NCBI RefSeq assembly: GCF_032854445.1
Contig: NC_088301.1
Location: forward strand, 54,607,187 to 54,671,186
Origin: Liolophura sinensis
Taxonomy: Eukaryota > Mollusca > Polyplacophora > Chitonida > Chitonidae
Reading direction: 5' to 3'
Length of the DNA: 64,000 nt
The translations under genes were made by a program, and so were the position numbers. Positions 1 through 15,000 of this stretch are shown here, one piece after another. The notes under the pieces are model-generated. The model made no database searches and was not told where the DNA came from. It worked only from the letters and a program-made list of their open reading frames with translations. Positions within the stretch are counted from its first letter, which is position 1, and every line of letters begins with the position of its first letter.

Positions 1-89
1 TGACATACATGGGCCAAAAATACATTGGTTATCTAGAATTGAATGTACTATAGTTACCTCTGAAGGAAAATGTTCTGTTTGAATTTCAG

Positions 90-3000
90 ATCTTCCACCT
101 GCTCAGATGATTCGGCATCTGGTGTCATGGTGCCCTGGGGAAGAGAAAGGTACTAAAGTACAGAACTTGTCGCTTCCGGATTATGATCGAGGTTTTCAAA
201 CCACTTTTCCCCAGAACTCTCTGATCAGCAGGCCTTTGCTACATGACCTGTTTGTGGAGCAAATCCTGATACAGCGTCAGCACAACAGTGTAACAGGTGT
301 GCTGCATGTGCCCAGTAAACTCTATGGTGAAAAGTCAAATATTGGATCTGTTGTCAAGCCAAAAATGAACACTCCAAAGGTTTGTATGCCTGAAGTTACA
401 GCAGGTGTTTGGAACAAGAAAACAGTGTTACATGAGGAAGAAGTTTCCAAACAAAAAGTTTGTGATAGTGGCTCCATAGTTTGTATTGACTTTAACGGTC
501 CATCCTGTGAAATGTCTCCAACAATGATATCCCCGGACACAACTTTTCCAGATCATGATCCCAAGGTCAATCCCTTAGGAACTCTGAAGGTCATAGAGCA
601 TACCCTAGAAGATACGGTATCAAGTACTGTTTCTGATTTGAATACAAGTGTATCTCCAGACACGCTCACAGATGAACTTGCAGAGCAAATAGTCAGGGGT
701 TATCGTCCAAGTTCCCATCGTGTAAATGCAGACCACAAAAAAGTCAATTTACGAGATCCAAGGAAAAGAAAACTTCTAGAAACACTGACAAAAGTTGCCA
801 GCGGGCAACATAGTGCTATGGAAACCGACACAGCCAAGAAATCATGTTACAATCAGGGGCATGTTGAGTTGAATTCAAAGAAAGACACGTTACTTCCAGT
901 GACTTCATCAGTTTCAGCCATGGAAAACACTCCCTCAGTTAGTGATACTGACCTTGCTTCCTTTTCACCTGAACCTTCTGATGGTAAACAGGAAAACAGT
1001 GCCTATGAAATCAATATTGTGAAAAAGATTCCCTCTGAACAGTTAGTCCAGAAGACATCTTTGGCAAGTGATCAAACACAAAAAAAGCAGGTTGAGCCAG
1101 ATATTGTGATCACAGCTCTAGGCATGAAACAACTCCTAGACAGTGATTTGGAAGACCCAAGTCTCAAAGTTAATGACGGCTCTGAAGATGAATTTGAGGA
1201 ACCTACACCAGAAGAAATTTCAGATGCTCTTGACAGACGACTTTTGATGGATTCATTAAAGCAATCAATTAAAAGCTCCAAAACCAGTGGACCGATATTG
1301 ATAACACCTGGACTTCGTGTCACAATCAAGAAGAAAGCTGACAGTTCAGTCATATCATCAGCAACGGACATGAAATCTTTCCTTAACTTGAATGTATCCT
1401 GTGTTGATTCAGTGGAGACTCCCACTGGGTTAAGGGAAGTTCCTGGTGGAATCGCTAAGGCAGTTTCTGCTGCACAAGACCAATCCAAACCACCATTGTT
1501 TGTTCAGGGAACACCCATTAAACCTAAAGGAGACACTGTTAATATAATCAGGACAGAAGACTCTCCAGTAGGCGTCCTAAGAGATGAATCAAAATTAAAG
1601 GCAAGTGCCAAAAGCCCAGTGCTGTGGAAGGACAAAACCTTTTGTCTTGAACTTTTGAAAAAACCTACTCCAAAAGAAGTCATCCAAGAAGATTGCCTTC
1701 AAGCCAATAAACAAAGGTTAGTACAAGTTCTTTGACTTTTCTATGCACTTGTAATTTGGAGTGAATTGTTTCTTAAATGCTAGATACTGAGCAATGTACA
1801 GTAATACTTATTTACTTATTGCCCCTTGTTCTTGAATTTGCCTGTCTGTTTGTTTACTTGTTTCCTTGTTTACACAGATTCCCCCGAATGTTTACATGTT
1901 GTATACCACAGGTACATCAAGATTATGGGAAAAACCCTATTCATTTTCTGTGTTCTCGGTCAATTACTTCTTCTGGTGATATAAGTAATATTTTTTGTGA
2001 TAGGCTTGATACAGTATCTCTTGAACTTATTAATGAATTTTCAACAAACTGGTACAAGATGACTTAGATCTGATGTAGACCTAGTGGTGCAGAAGGGCCT
2101 AATTTTTATTTTCTTGGACCTATTTTTTCCCAGGCCTAACTCTCCATTTATTTACCTTGTAAACATACATGCACTATCTACAGGCCTCGACATAAGGATG
2201 AATGAGGGGATCAGAAAATCGTTCTCCTGAATTCTCAAAGAGGAGATCGAAATTCTGATCACCCCTACCCCATCAATTGATCCTCCTCAAGCTTACACGT
2301 TACGTCCAGCTTTGCACTGTGTGTTTATTTCGCCAAATTCTCTGTAATCCGGAGGACGTCACCCTCTAGATAGGTGTGTGGGAACCCCAAACCCACATAT
2401 TAAAGTAACAGTCTGATTACAGACAGGCCCTGTGTCTGTGGCAGTATTTCATGGTACATATGTCCACGTTGCCGTGTAAAGATAATGGGCCCCAACGAAC
2501 AAGCTACATGTATTTGTTTTCCTCATTTTAAGAATCAGGTTTGATCGTGTTTGAAAGAAAACTCATACAGAGAATTGTCATCTAGATGTATTGATTTTAG
2601 CAATATACTTTTATACTGATTTATTTTAATGTGGTAGTAGCGTTAATTGAAATATTAATCATTAAATTACAGTCTATATTCTGTTTCGAAGTCATTTTTA
2701 AAACCATGTGCGTCCAGAAACTACTCAGAGGTGTGAACATTTATTTGGGATTATGACACCAATGAAAACCTTTCATTGGTCACACAATTTTAGCTGAGCC
2801 AATCATAGGTCACATTACATATAAGTAGTCTGTGCTCACCGATGCAAATAGCAATTTTCATTTTACAGACAACGGTCATCAGTCCTTTTTCTATTTAAAC
2901 CGACATAAAGTTTGTGCAGATTTTCCTTTAAGATAAATAAATTTAGTTATTTGCAACCTACTGAGAGCACATTGTACTTGCCAACACGTGAAATTATCGT

Positions 3001-6000
3001 TCCCCTGGAGTTTACATGGTGATCGAAAATTCGTTCCCCTGAATTTACGTTAGGAGTTTAGGAGATTGACAGGCGATCGGCCGGTTCGATCGCCTCTTGT
3101 GTCGAGGCCTGATCTCTTATAACTGTTCTGATGGCTGAGAGTTGTATAACGCATAGCACATCATTGCCTAGTTGTTTCCTGGTAAGATTTGTTAAGCCCA
3201 CTGGCATATTATACTGGTTATCATCTGATATGATGAAAAAATATTTTCCTTGTTATTTTCCTTTTTATTTCACTTCTCTTATAGTTGTTTATGTGATGCA
3301 GCCTGGATGGTACATGTAGAATTGTTTTAATTAATTCAAATCTTATGCAGAAAGTCTTCTCTTTGTTTTTCTTTCTGAACAAATAATTGAATTGGCAATA
3401 AGAGAATGGACCATATGTATCATACTTTATAATACCGCCTGGATGTCATATGGAACACGATCCACCTACATGTAAGACATAGCTTACATCTGTATTTTGA
3501 TGTCTTCGACAGTCCTTACACCTCTAATTTATCCAAGAATGATGCTCATGGTCTGAGTGATTCCACAGGTGAAGGTAGCTTATCTGCATGATATTTTTTA
3601 TGGATTTTTTTCTATTCCAGCATGGTTGAACTTCATTGATAATAGTGTATTTTAAAATTGTTTGATGTGGAATGGTTTTGTGAGAGACAAAGACCATTAT
3701 TAATCCAGTGCTTTCTTGGCGTCTTCAGCAGTTGTGTAGTTTATGAACAAATTGCTTATTCTGAGAATGTGTTTGCTTTGAAAAGTAACTTTTAAGATTT
3801 GCTTTCTGGAGAACCTGCATGACAAAATACATACAGTTTTGATAGAATTATGTCTTCCTGTTGCAGATGCATATATACATGTATGCAGCATGCTGTATTA
3901 TTGTGTTATCATATTTGACCCTAAAATAAAAACATATATATTTACATGCATCTGATTCATAATTTATAGTTCAGGAACAAAAAATTGTGTTGACCATTAT
4001 CCCATGTGTACATGTACTAACAGATGTTTCATGTGCATGGGAAAATGTAAAACTTTTGCATTTGATAACTCCATCTGTATTGTTCCATATTAACTGCTCA
4101 GAACCTTTGCACTCACCAACTTGGAACTCAGTTGTGTCCCCAGAGCTGCCCTGCAAGTGTCAAAGGGAATAATAAAGACCATAATGTCTCAGTTACCAGA
4201 AATGAAACTGATGGAGACATCAACTCATACAACAGCCAAAGAAGTGGCCAGTTACCCTTTTAGTGGTGTAGATTTTCATGTTTTTAAACCAAATGTTCCA
4301 CTTTTTTCTAGACCATGCCAGATATGGACGACTAGAATATAAAATGGCGTTGAGATAAGTTTGGGTTTTAAAATTGCTGTTGATGCCTTAAATACATAAA
4401 TCCGTCATCACTGAGAATTCCACATTTCAATTTTCCAATCCCTCCATGATGTTCATGCATTAAAAATTCCTTATTTGTAACTAGCGAAGCTTTTCCTTAT
4501 TTTGCCGAGACTTTTTTTTTTATGAATAAAACCTGTTTGTTTATATACTTATCTGTAATTTTATAACTTTATATACATGTAGCATGTCAAAATTACAGAA
4601 CTTACTGTAGACGCATAGGATAAAATTAGTCAATTGCTTATACACATTAATGCATGAAGTACATGTTCATAAGTTTGCATCACGTTTTTTTAGCTGTAAA
4701 ACTGTTCTCATTGTTGTCGAAAGGTCATTTAATCAACATGTATTTCTCAGTTGCGAATGTATTTTTTATTGAGAGCATTTTAATACATGTACATTTAACT
4801 CATGCTTGTTACAATGCATGTATTTAATGATGGCAATATTTATGTTTATCAGAGTTGAACATGGGCACATGTATGATGCACCTTTCCAAAAAATTGTCTC
4901 ATTTAAATCTGGCAAGTCAGGAGGTGTGTCAGGTACCTGGAGAAGGCCAGTGGTTTGCTCCGGGAACTCCTCCAGAAAACCTGACTGACTTCCTGTAAGA
5001 GCAAAATTCTTGAGGATGTTAGTCTCTGAAATAGACTTGTCATTGTCGTGATGCCCAGTAACAAAGGACAGCTTGGAATACAGTAGTGGCATTTTTGCCG
5101 AGGTAATAGGACAAATTGAGTTGATCACAGGGAAAATTGAGTCGATAACTGGCTAAACTGAGTTTTCGCATAGTAAGGCAAGCAACTGGCTTTGGCCAGG
5201 TCACATATGAGTCAACACCATTTACCATTATACAGTGTACTAAGATTAAATTTGTTCTCCTATTTCGTGTTCCTTTTGGGTTTTAATGCTAAAGTAGTTC
5301 AGCCACCTGTTAGCATGCATGTGCCACATTTTCTGGCTTTTCCTTAAGTGTATCGGCATGTCAATGAATGGACAATTAAAAATGAAATATTCTAAATGCA
5401 ATATGTATTTTAAACTTATTTTGAACTGTCCACTTCTCATCCTTAAACTTTAACAGAAGTAACTATGCTATCAAAACTGGATATATGTGATACACATGTA
5501 CGCGGAATGATTTTACGTAGGCATTTTAAACTGTTCAACTATGGCATCTTTACTTTGCATCAATTTGAGTTTAGGCATGTAATTGTACGCTTAGTTTGAA
5601 ACTGTCAGGTGTATACATGTAGTCAAAAGGTTATTAAACTCTTGTGTAGGTGCACCAAATTACAGGATTTCTTCATTGGAAACTTGCGGAGTGAAGGGAG
5701 CTGCAGCCTTGTTCAAAAAAGGCTCTGATGAGGCCACCCAGAAGAACAGCCAGTACTGTTACCTCTGTATACCCCTTCCCCAGCGACCTCCTATCAGTCA
5801 TCTGTTCCCAGGCAGTAGCTGCTCCAAGACTATTCCTGCAGGCTTCTTCAGTGATGCCCAATGCCTCATAACCATGCCTAAAAGCAGTGGCCGTGCTGTG
5901 TTTGAAGAAGATGTTGTGATTTCTGATTTGGCTGGCAACTTGAAGGCAAATGACTTACTTGTATTTCTCACAAATGTGGCACAGAAATACAACCACTTTG

Positions 6001-9000
6001 TTGGTGACTATCTCAAACAGGCTGGGCTCGATGAAATTTTACTGGATTCTGGACGTATTACTCCTCGAAAAATATCTGTTGGCATTCTTTATCCAGACAT
6101 GACTGTAACAGTGCCAAATGGTAGTCAAGGAGAGGATGACCTAAAAGTCTGTGTTTTTGAAGTTCTCCACGGGTGAGTAAATTTAGTGTCGGAATCCATG
6201 TATTTTTTGTCTTGATCTGTGTTTCTTGTTTACATTCACTGATAGATGTTAAGTAATAAATTAAAGGAGAGTTCCAGACAACAAGATTGAAAGGCATTAT
6301 TCAAAAACATTATAATCTGGTATAAAAAGCCAATACAACTGACAAGCATGAGAGGGCTACAAAATGCCTGAGTGCTAAACATAGTGTTCAAACGATGAAT
6401 GTAAAGTTAAGATTTTTCAGTATTTTGGAGAACGACTTTGTAAACAGAGGCTCCCCAACTTTCAGACATGTATAAGCAGATTCATGTAAGGAAAGCATTA
6501 TGTCATCATTTTGGTTATGATGGCAGCCTACAGGCTTTCAGCAAGATACATTAGGCCAACAATCTTTGGGCATATAGCAGTATTTTTCTGGTGTTATACT
6601 TTTGCCCTGTTCTTTTTTGTAGTAATTTTCAGAAAGTTTTAGCAAAATTCTATCCTGGAGTTCTCCTTTAAGCTAATTTACCAACCAGTTTTGTTCGTAG
6701 TGCTTTATATTTAGTATGTGTCATGGACTGCTTTTGTGAAGTTATGTGCATATGCCTTTATCCACAAATATTTTAAGAATTAAAAAGACACCGAAGATGA
6801 AAAGTAGACATAGAAATTCAGTATATATATTCTGTAATCCAGTTGACTAAAATGGCCAAGAATACAGTTTTGTTTGTGAGTCTGCTCACCCATTTAGAAC
6901 AGATTGGTCTAAATTACCTTCTGTAGTGTTAGCCTATGACACATTCTGTCGAATTATTACTATGAACCATGTAAATATATACATGGTCACATTGTTAATT
7001 GTATTGTGGTGTATTTTTGTGTATATGTACATGTAAATGTAGTACAGTCTTTAATAGGTGTACACTGTGACCATTTGCCAGCTATGACACTGTCAATGCT
7101 GCTCTGGTCTTACTCTCTGTGTTGTATGTCCATCACACTGCTGTCGCTGCTCTGGCTTGGCTCTGTGTTGTGTACGTTTGTCACATGTCGTCGCTGCTCT
7201 GGTCTGGCTCTCTATGGTGTACCTTTGTCTATCACATTATTGTCGCTGCCCTGGTATTAATCTCTATGCTCTTGTTCTATCACACTATCGTCACTGCTCT
7301 GGTGTTACTCTCTGTGCTGTACGTCTTTCACACTGTCATCGCTGCTCTGGTCTTATTCTCTGTGCTGTATGTTTACCACACTGTTGTCGCTGCTCTGGTC
7401 TTTCTCTCTATACCCTACGCCTATCACACTGTCGTCGCTGCTCTGATCTTATTTTCAGTGCTATCACATTGTCATCGCTGCTCTGGTGTTATTCTCTATG
7501 TTGTACGTCTGTCACACTGTTGTCGCTGCTCTGGTGTTATTCTCTATGCCGTACGTCTGTCACACTGTTGTCGCTGCTCTGGTGTTATTCTCTATACTGT
7601 ACGTCTATCACACTGTTGTCGCTGCTGTGGTCTTATTCTCTATACTGTACGTCTATCACACTGTTGTCGCTGCTGTGGTGTTGTTCTCTATGTTGTACGT
7701 CTGTCACACTGTTGTCGCTGCTCTGGTGTTATCCTCTATACTGTACGTCTATCACATTGTTGTCGCTGCTGTGGTCTTATTCTCTATGCTGTACGTCTAT
7801 CACACTGTTGTCGCTGCTCTGGTGTTATTCTCTATGCCGTACGTCTATCACACTGTTGTCGCTGCTCTGGTGTTATTCTCTATGCCGTACGTCTATCACA
7901 CTGTTGTCGCTGCTCTGGTGTTATTCTCTATGCCGTACGTCTATCACACTGTTGTCGCTGCTCTGGTCTTATTCTCTATGCTGTACGTCTATCACACTGT
8001 TTTTGCTGCTCTGGTGTTATTCTCTATGCTGTACGTCTATCACACTGTTGTCGCTGCTGTGGTCTTATTCTCTATGCTGTACGTCTATCACACTGTTGTC
8101 GCTGCTGTGGTCTTATTCTCTATGCTGTACGTCTATCACACTGTTGTCGCTGCTCTGGTGTTATTCTCTATGCCGTACGTCTATCACACTGTTGTCGCTG
8201 CTCTGGTGTTGTTCTCTATGTTGTACGTCTGTCACACTGTTGTCGCTGCTCTGGTGTTATCCTCTATACTGTACGTCTATCACATTGTTGTCGCTGCTGT
8301 GGTCTTATTCTCTATGCTGTACGTCTATCACACTGTTGTCGCTGCTCTGGTGTTATTCTCTATGCCGTACGTCTATCACACTGTTGTCGCTGCTCTGGTG
8401 TTATTCTCTATGCCGTACGTCTATCACACTGTTGTCGCTGCTCTGGTGTTATTCTCTATGCCGTACGTCTATCACACTGTTGTCGCTGCTCTGGTCTTAT
8501 TCTCTATGCTGTATGTCTATCACACTGTTGTCGCTGCTCTGGTGTTATTCTCTATGCCGTACGTCTATCACACTGTTGTCGCTGCTCTGGTCTTATTCTC
8601 TATGCTGTACGTCTATCACACTGTTTTTGCTGCTCTGGTGTTATTCTCTATGCTGTACGTCTATCACACTGTTGTCGCTGCTGTGGTCTTATTCTCTATG
8701 CTGTACGTCTATCACACTGTTGTCGCTGCTGTGGTCTTATTCTCTATGCTGTACGTCTATCACACTGTTGTCGCTGCTCTGGTGTTATTCTCTATGCCGT
8801 ACGTCTATCACACTGTTGTCGCTGCTCTGGTGTTATTCTCTATGCCGTACGTCTATCACACTGTTGTCGCTGCTTTGGTGTTATTCTCTATGCCGTACGT
8901 CTATCACACTGTTGTCGCTGCTCTGGTGTTATTCTCTATGCTGTACGTCTATCACACTGTTGTCGCTGCTCTGGTGTTATTCTCTATGCCGTACGTCTAT

Positions 9001-12000
9001 CACACTGTTGTTTCTGCTCTGGTGTTATTCTCTATGCTGTACGTCTATCACACTGTTGTCGCTGCTGTGGTCTTATTCTCTATACTGTACGTCTATCACA
9101 CTGTTGTCGCTGCTGTGGTCTTATTCTCTATGCCGTACGTCTTAAATATACACAGTATATTCTGTTGAGTCTTCATGTGTCAAGTCTCCAAGTCAAGTGT
9201 ATTCTAAGTGCTGCTAAGTATTTGTTAGTTATATATTGTTGGCCAGGTAGATTAATGCACATTATAATCTGTGTTATATATGTAGTCTGATGATGTTAAT
9301 TACCATATGGAGGGGATACAGTTCATTTTTGCATAGCTTTATGTATATTTCCCTTTAAGAAGGAACATCCTTTCTTTTTCTTGTAGTGTTCTGTTTCACT
9401 GTTTGTATGCCTGTTTGCTTGGTTTACCCCAGGGTAATTTTCCATCTCTTAGCAAACCAAATCTGTATGGTGTATATTATATTTTGCACTGCTTGTTTTA
9501 AAAAGTATATTGTGTGTGGTTCTGTATAAAGCCCTGTTGATTCATCATCAAGAAGTTTGTTATTTTACTAATTTTAAATAGTGTTAATTATGTTCTTAGA
9601 TGTTTTCTTTTTGGCATAATATGTCTTGAAGACGTTATTCATGCATTTGCATCATTTGGTATTTGTAGACACAGTGAGATGCACTGGTTTATGTGGGAAC
9701 TTCATTTCTTATTTTTTTGTAGATGAATATTGTAGATTGATGCTTAGAAACTGGGTATACTTTAGCGATTGATGTATTACTTTGCAGTGTATCTCCTTAA
9801 AAGCTCATTTAAATAAGTGTGCATCAGATTTATTTTGGTTGAAAATATGTAATATTTAAGATTACATTAGGAATTAGGACATTCCTGGTACTATTTACAC
9901 AACTATATTATTTTCCTGGTAGGTAATATAGCAGGAGGTAGTTTTTTAGGCTTCCAAACTGGAAGCCTACTGTTCTTGCTCAGATGATTAAAAAATGTTC
10001 TCAGAACCCACTTTCTTTTGGCCATGTATATGACATGTGGCCATTGCGACAGCCAGCCTGTAACAGGTTTTCTACCCTACCACACATCAGTATGTTGAAC
10101 ATTTAGCTCTGTGATCCATGTTGACATATAAGACACATACATGTATATAGTTTGATGTTTTTGTTTTAAATATTTTAATGTAGTATTCTTTATTTGAAAT
10201 TTTGGACATTTTCTCAACATCAGCCTGGGAACTGCTGGAGTTGACAGCTTTAATTATTTATCTCTGAAAGTTTGTGTCATGTCTGCTCATGTCTGCAACA
10301 AATACAGCTACAATGTAATTCATGAATTCAGACCTACATGTGGTTTAACTTTCTGTCAGAAATGGTGTACCTTTTGTGATAAGTTCAAAACATATTACAG
10401 TTAAAATCAGAAGAATGACTGATTTCCCTTGAACATTGTATGGTGCTAACTGCACATTAGAGGGTAAAATAAAAGGCAATCAGAAAATGAGAATTAATTC
10501 AGTTTTATGCAGAGCTGCTCAGTTTTCACTTAATATAGCAAGGCTAAGATTGTAATGATCAGAGTGATATTGTTGTAACTGTTCGTATATAACAGTAGGC
10601 AACAGAAATATATGTGTGTATATTAACAAGCTCAATCAAATGCAATCAAGCAGGCCGGCAAAAGTTATGTTGCTTTCTGGGTTAACATACCAGTTTTTCT
10701 TGTTCTGAAGAAGACACTAAAAACTGAGTACATACTTGGAAGCCATAGGACTGCATGCAGTTTTAAGTTTTGTAGTTCGTGCTAATCAAGAAGATGGGTT
10801 TTAAAAAATTTAACTTTGAGAAAAAAAATACAAAGAAATTCCATTAAACGTCCAATATAAATTTCAGAGCAGAGCACATTTTTAATCTTCAGCCTCTTTG
10901 GGCTAAAGGATAGGAAATTCATAAAATATTGCGGAAATGGCCATTATGACTGATGTGCTTGTTGGGCATTTTAAATCTGTCTATATTAATTTGGGTATTA
11001 ATCAGCAAAATTTTTGCATAAGGATCACCAATGTGTCACTTCATGTGATATCTGTGAACGTATTGAAAGGAAATTCATGAAAATTTTCAGAGATGTAGAT
11101 GTTCTTTTTGACCATTGTAAGTTTATCAGTGATTTAATTTGCATAGTAATGAGAATAATATGAATCACTATCACTTTTGCCTTCAGAGTGGTTACCTTAA
11201 GTACTTGATGTTGAAAATTGCAAACATCAGAATTATTGCCTTGATAAGTAAAGGAGTTGAGATTCTCAAACAGTAGAGTATTTAATATGGAGATTCAGGC
11301 ATGCAAGCATTAATGTTTCTGTCCACACCGGTTCAACAGACAACTGTGATATCTGATGTATGTTATTTTTTAGCAGGAACAGCGTACCGCCACTTGATGA
11401 CAAGAAAATGGGGGTCTCTGATTTCGTTAATTCTGTGATCCACACCAGAGGACTTCCAGACACCAGTGACAGACATATAGAGTTGACTGAGAAGATCTCG
11501 CTGGAAAAATGTCGGTTCACAGAAGGATAAGTCTTGCAAGGAGAAATGTGATGTAGACATAGCACCTTGTATTGAACATGGGCGATCAAAGCCAGTCATC
11601 AAGGCCTGTGATGGAGTTGCACCTCAGATTTCCAAGAAGGAAACCTTGTTGACCAAACTGACTTTCTTGTCTGGAACTACAGATAGAGAATGTGCAGAAA
11701 CCCCTGGTGAAACCATTCATGGCTCTCTTGGGCCAAGTTTATCAACTGGGGCCAATCAAAGTTCATCCATCACATCAAGCAGAAGTTCTGATCTATATAC
11801 ATGCCCAGATGGCATGACACCCGCATCATCTGGCAGAGACACTCAGGCACCTGAAGTTCACTTTCAGGCCGAGGAAAATGTTCAGCTGGAAATTTCAAGT
11901 GTTAACAGATCAAAACTCTCTTTACAAACTTACAATAGTGAGACAGGTGCTCCTAATAGGTGTTTGGCAGTGATTAAAGAAGAGTCCATTGGAGGTTTAC

Positions 12001-15000
12001 AACCAAAGAGGTGTTCTCCAAGTCATTGTGTGGAAGAGATGTGTCCCCTAGTAAATGTCACAGAGTCAACTGATATTTCTTACAAGCATTCAGGAGAATG
12101 TATTTATTCGAAGAGCACTGGAGGGACTGATAGGTTTCAATCATTTGAATGTATACCAAGGAATGAACCAAAGTCTAGCCTTAAGGAAATTGCCAAGCTG
12201 ACCACAACAGTTGTATCAACCAGTAACCATTCTCCTGTTAGTGGGGAGTGTGCAGAAGAGCACCACCTTGTTTGTCAGGAACTACAGTCCCCCAAAACAA
12301 GGAAACCACACCAGATGAAGCCCAGTGATGTGCAGAAACCCAATTCTCATGAAGGGATCACAATCGTAAGACTTGTTTACCGTTTTCTAAAGGTCAGCTG
12401 GGCTGTTTACCTGTGAACAAAGTTGCCATTACACTATAATGGCTGAAGGATTAGAAATACCAGCCTATGAAAGTTTCAATGTCATGTATTTTTATCATAA
12501 TGATTCATAAAGAAATGTTTTCAGTAGTTTATCTGGCATTGTTTTTAATATTGAGATGTCATTTTCTTTAATATTAAAACACCATTCTGATCACATAGTT
12601 ATCAGTAAATGTTTATTTTTCTTATCATTCAGCCTGTGAAAGTGAGTTCTACAAGAAAATGTGATGAACAAACATGCAGCAATACCCATACGTCAAGGTA
12701 ATATTTTCTGTATAATTTTTCTTACGTTTTTTGGTTTTCATACTGTGACTTTTTTTTCCAATAGATTTGCAAGTTAACAATACTAACCCAGATAAGTCTT
12801 TATAGTTGTAAAAACATACAAGATAAACTTACAGGTTGTTTGTGTATTTGTAGTGGATTTAAATAATCTTTAGTTGCACAAAACTTCAAGCGTTTTTGAA
12901 ACTTGTATCCAGTGTGGTTATTTGTTTTACTCTACTGATTTCTTCTTGGCTTTGAATGACACATGAGGTGGTTAGTGTGCCAGCATAGCACAATAACTCA
13001 GGAGCCTCTCTCCAGTGCAGGCGATTTGAGTTCAAGTCCAGCTCATACTGACTGCTTTCTCTCCGTCTGCTAGCAACCTGCAGATGGTCGCACATTATTA
13101 TTCTTGCTTAATACATTAATAAAAGCCTAATTCATTGTTGTCTTAGTGTTTAGGTAAATGTTAAGGGTACCTCAAAAGTACGTCATGCATTGAACTTAAG
13201 ATTTACATGCATGTAAAGGATTATAATATGACGAGATATTTCACTTTTTGACCTGTGGTCAACCTAATTACAGAAAATGATAAAATTCATGACTTGGTTC
13301 GTACTATGTATTTATTCAATGCTAAGGCTGGTACATATATCTCAAAAAGAGATACAGGTAGTACCCTTCAGTTGAAGTTATACATTGATATTGTCCAGAG
13401 GTTAGCACTACAGAAGCCTTACTACCAATATATGTTTGATGCAGAGCTGTTGGTCTTACATGTGCATGTGATTGGTTTGTTGTCTGTGATTTTTTAACAG
13501 TACGACCGTGGCTGTACTTTTATATATTTGCTTGTTTCATTCTTTTAGGCAACACCCTGACATGTCAATGGAAAAAACTTTTGGAGAGAAACCAAACAAC
13601 GTGCATGTTTCAGATATAGTGTCTACATCCAGTTATAGTGGTAAATGTGTGGCAAGCCATATCAGAAATACACAGGCTGAGGGATGTAGAAATCTAAATA
13701 AAACTGAAATAACCATTCCTGCCAAATCTTTGTCTGGAAGGCCAGCAAAAAATTCAATGGCAAGACATAATTTTTTGTTCAAATTTTGGAAAAAGTTATC
13801 AAATGAAAAGGAAACAATTGTAGATAAATCTATATCGAATAAATGGTCAGACAAACCAAACAGTGGGTCACTGAAACAACAGAATCCCAGCATAAGTTCA
13901 ACACTTTCTAAAGTAAAGCCAGTTGTGAAATTTAAAAGGACATTTCAGACTGTAAAACCTGAAATAGTAACAGATAATGACAGTAATAGTAAAGAGGGTT
14001 TGTCAAAGCCTTTCAGAACTGTTGAAATACGACCTGGAAGCTTCTTACCCCCCAAAATACAGTTTTCACAGTTTGATACAAAAAGTAATTTGGTGAGTGA
14101 AAAGGAACCCAGTATATATCAGAATTATGATCAGGTGAGTCTGCCAGACTGTTTATCTGTGGATACAAACTCTGAAGCACAAGACCAAAATAAGAAGAGA
14201 AAGTCATCTCTGAGTGCAGAAACTCATCAGATTCAGCCAGATTGTCTTCTGCAAAGTGACTTAAACTGGTGTCCTGGATATAAAAAACAAAGAAGTTCTG
14301 GGGAGGAGAGTTCGGTCCCAGGGCTTAAGCAGACCTTTTTTTCTGATTCTGCTGAAGATCTAGCCATGGACTCTTGTTCTGATTATATCCCAAACAGGAG
14401 CAGACATAGTCATCTTTTATCAAACTGTGATTCTTGGCATTCAGTTGGTGACACCTGTGGGAGTCTATCAACACTTCCACAGGATGATGGGGTGGTGGTT
14501 CATGGGAAGGATCTCCTCAACAACAAACCTTTGAGCAAAAGTGAACCCGATGTGAAAAATTCTGGAAGTGAGGAAGATTCTGCCCCCATGCTAGAAAACA
14601 GGGGTAGCGAACTGTATGACCCATTTGACCTTGATGATCGGTCTTTGTCCCCATCTCCACCTGGTTGTTCTGCAGATCCTGATTCAAATATGACTTCTTG
14701 TAAAACACCATGGATACCAACTCCAAAATCTGTCACTGAAGTCAAGGAAGAAATTGCTCCAAAGCTAGATTTTTTATTTACTGCAGGTCTGAATTACAAT
14801 TCTACCAAACTTCTAAATTACCAAGGTTCACCACAGACAAAATCCGATTCTGTGTATGAGGATGCTAGAACATTAAAAGAGAATAACAGAGACTCAGTGG
14901 ATTTAGGCCAAATTTCATCTCTACTACATAAGGACCCTAATGATGAAAAGCACAGGATGGTAAGAGAAATTAATGTGTTTAATTACAGACCAGGCAATAT

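Noticed and set aside
4766-5128. 120-codon minus-strand frame in the first intron
   Set aside because: It overlaps a repeat-like stretch around 4915-4990 and lacks exon borders.
7119-9290. Three long overlapping forward frames (723, 662, 560 codons) as a repetitive Cys/Leu-rich protein gene
   Set aside because: All three frames are open only because the 48-bp unit is a multiple of 3 without stops. The array lies within an intron of a well-phased gene, with no splice or start context.
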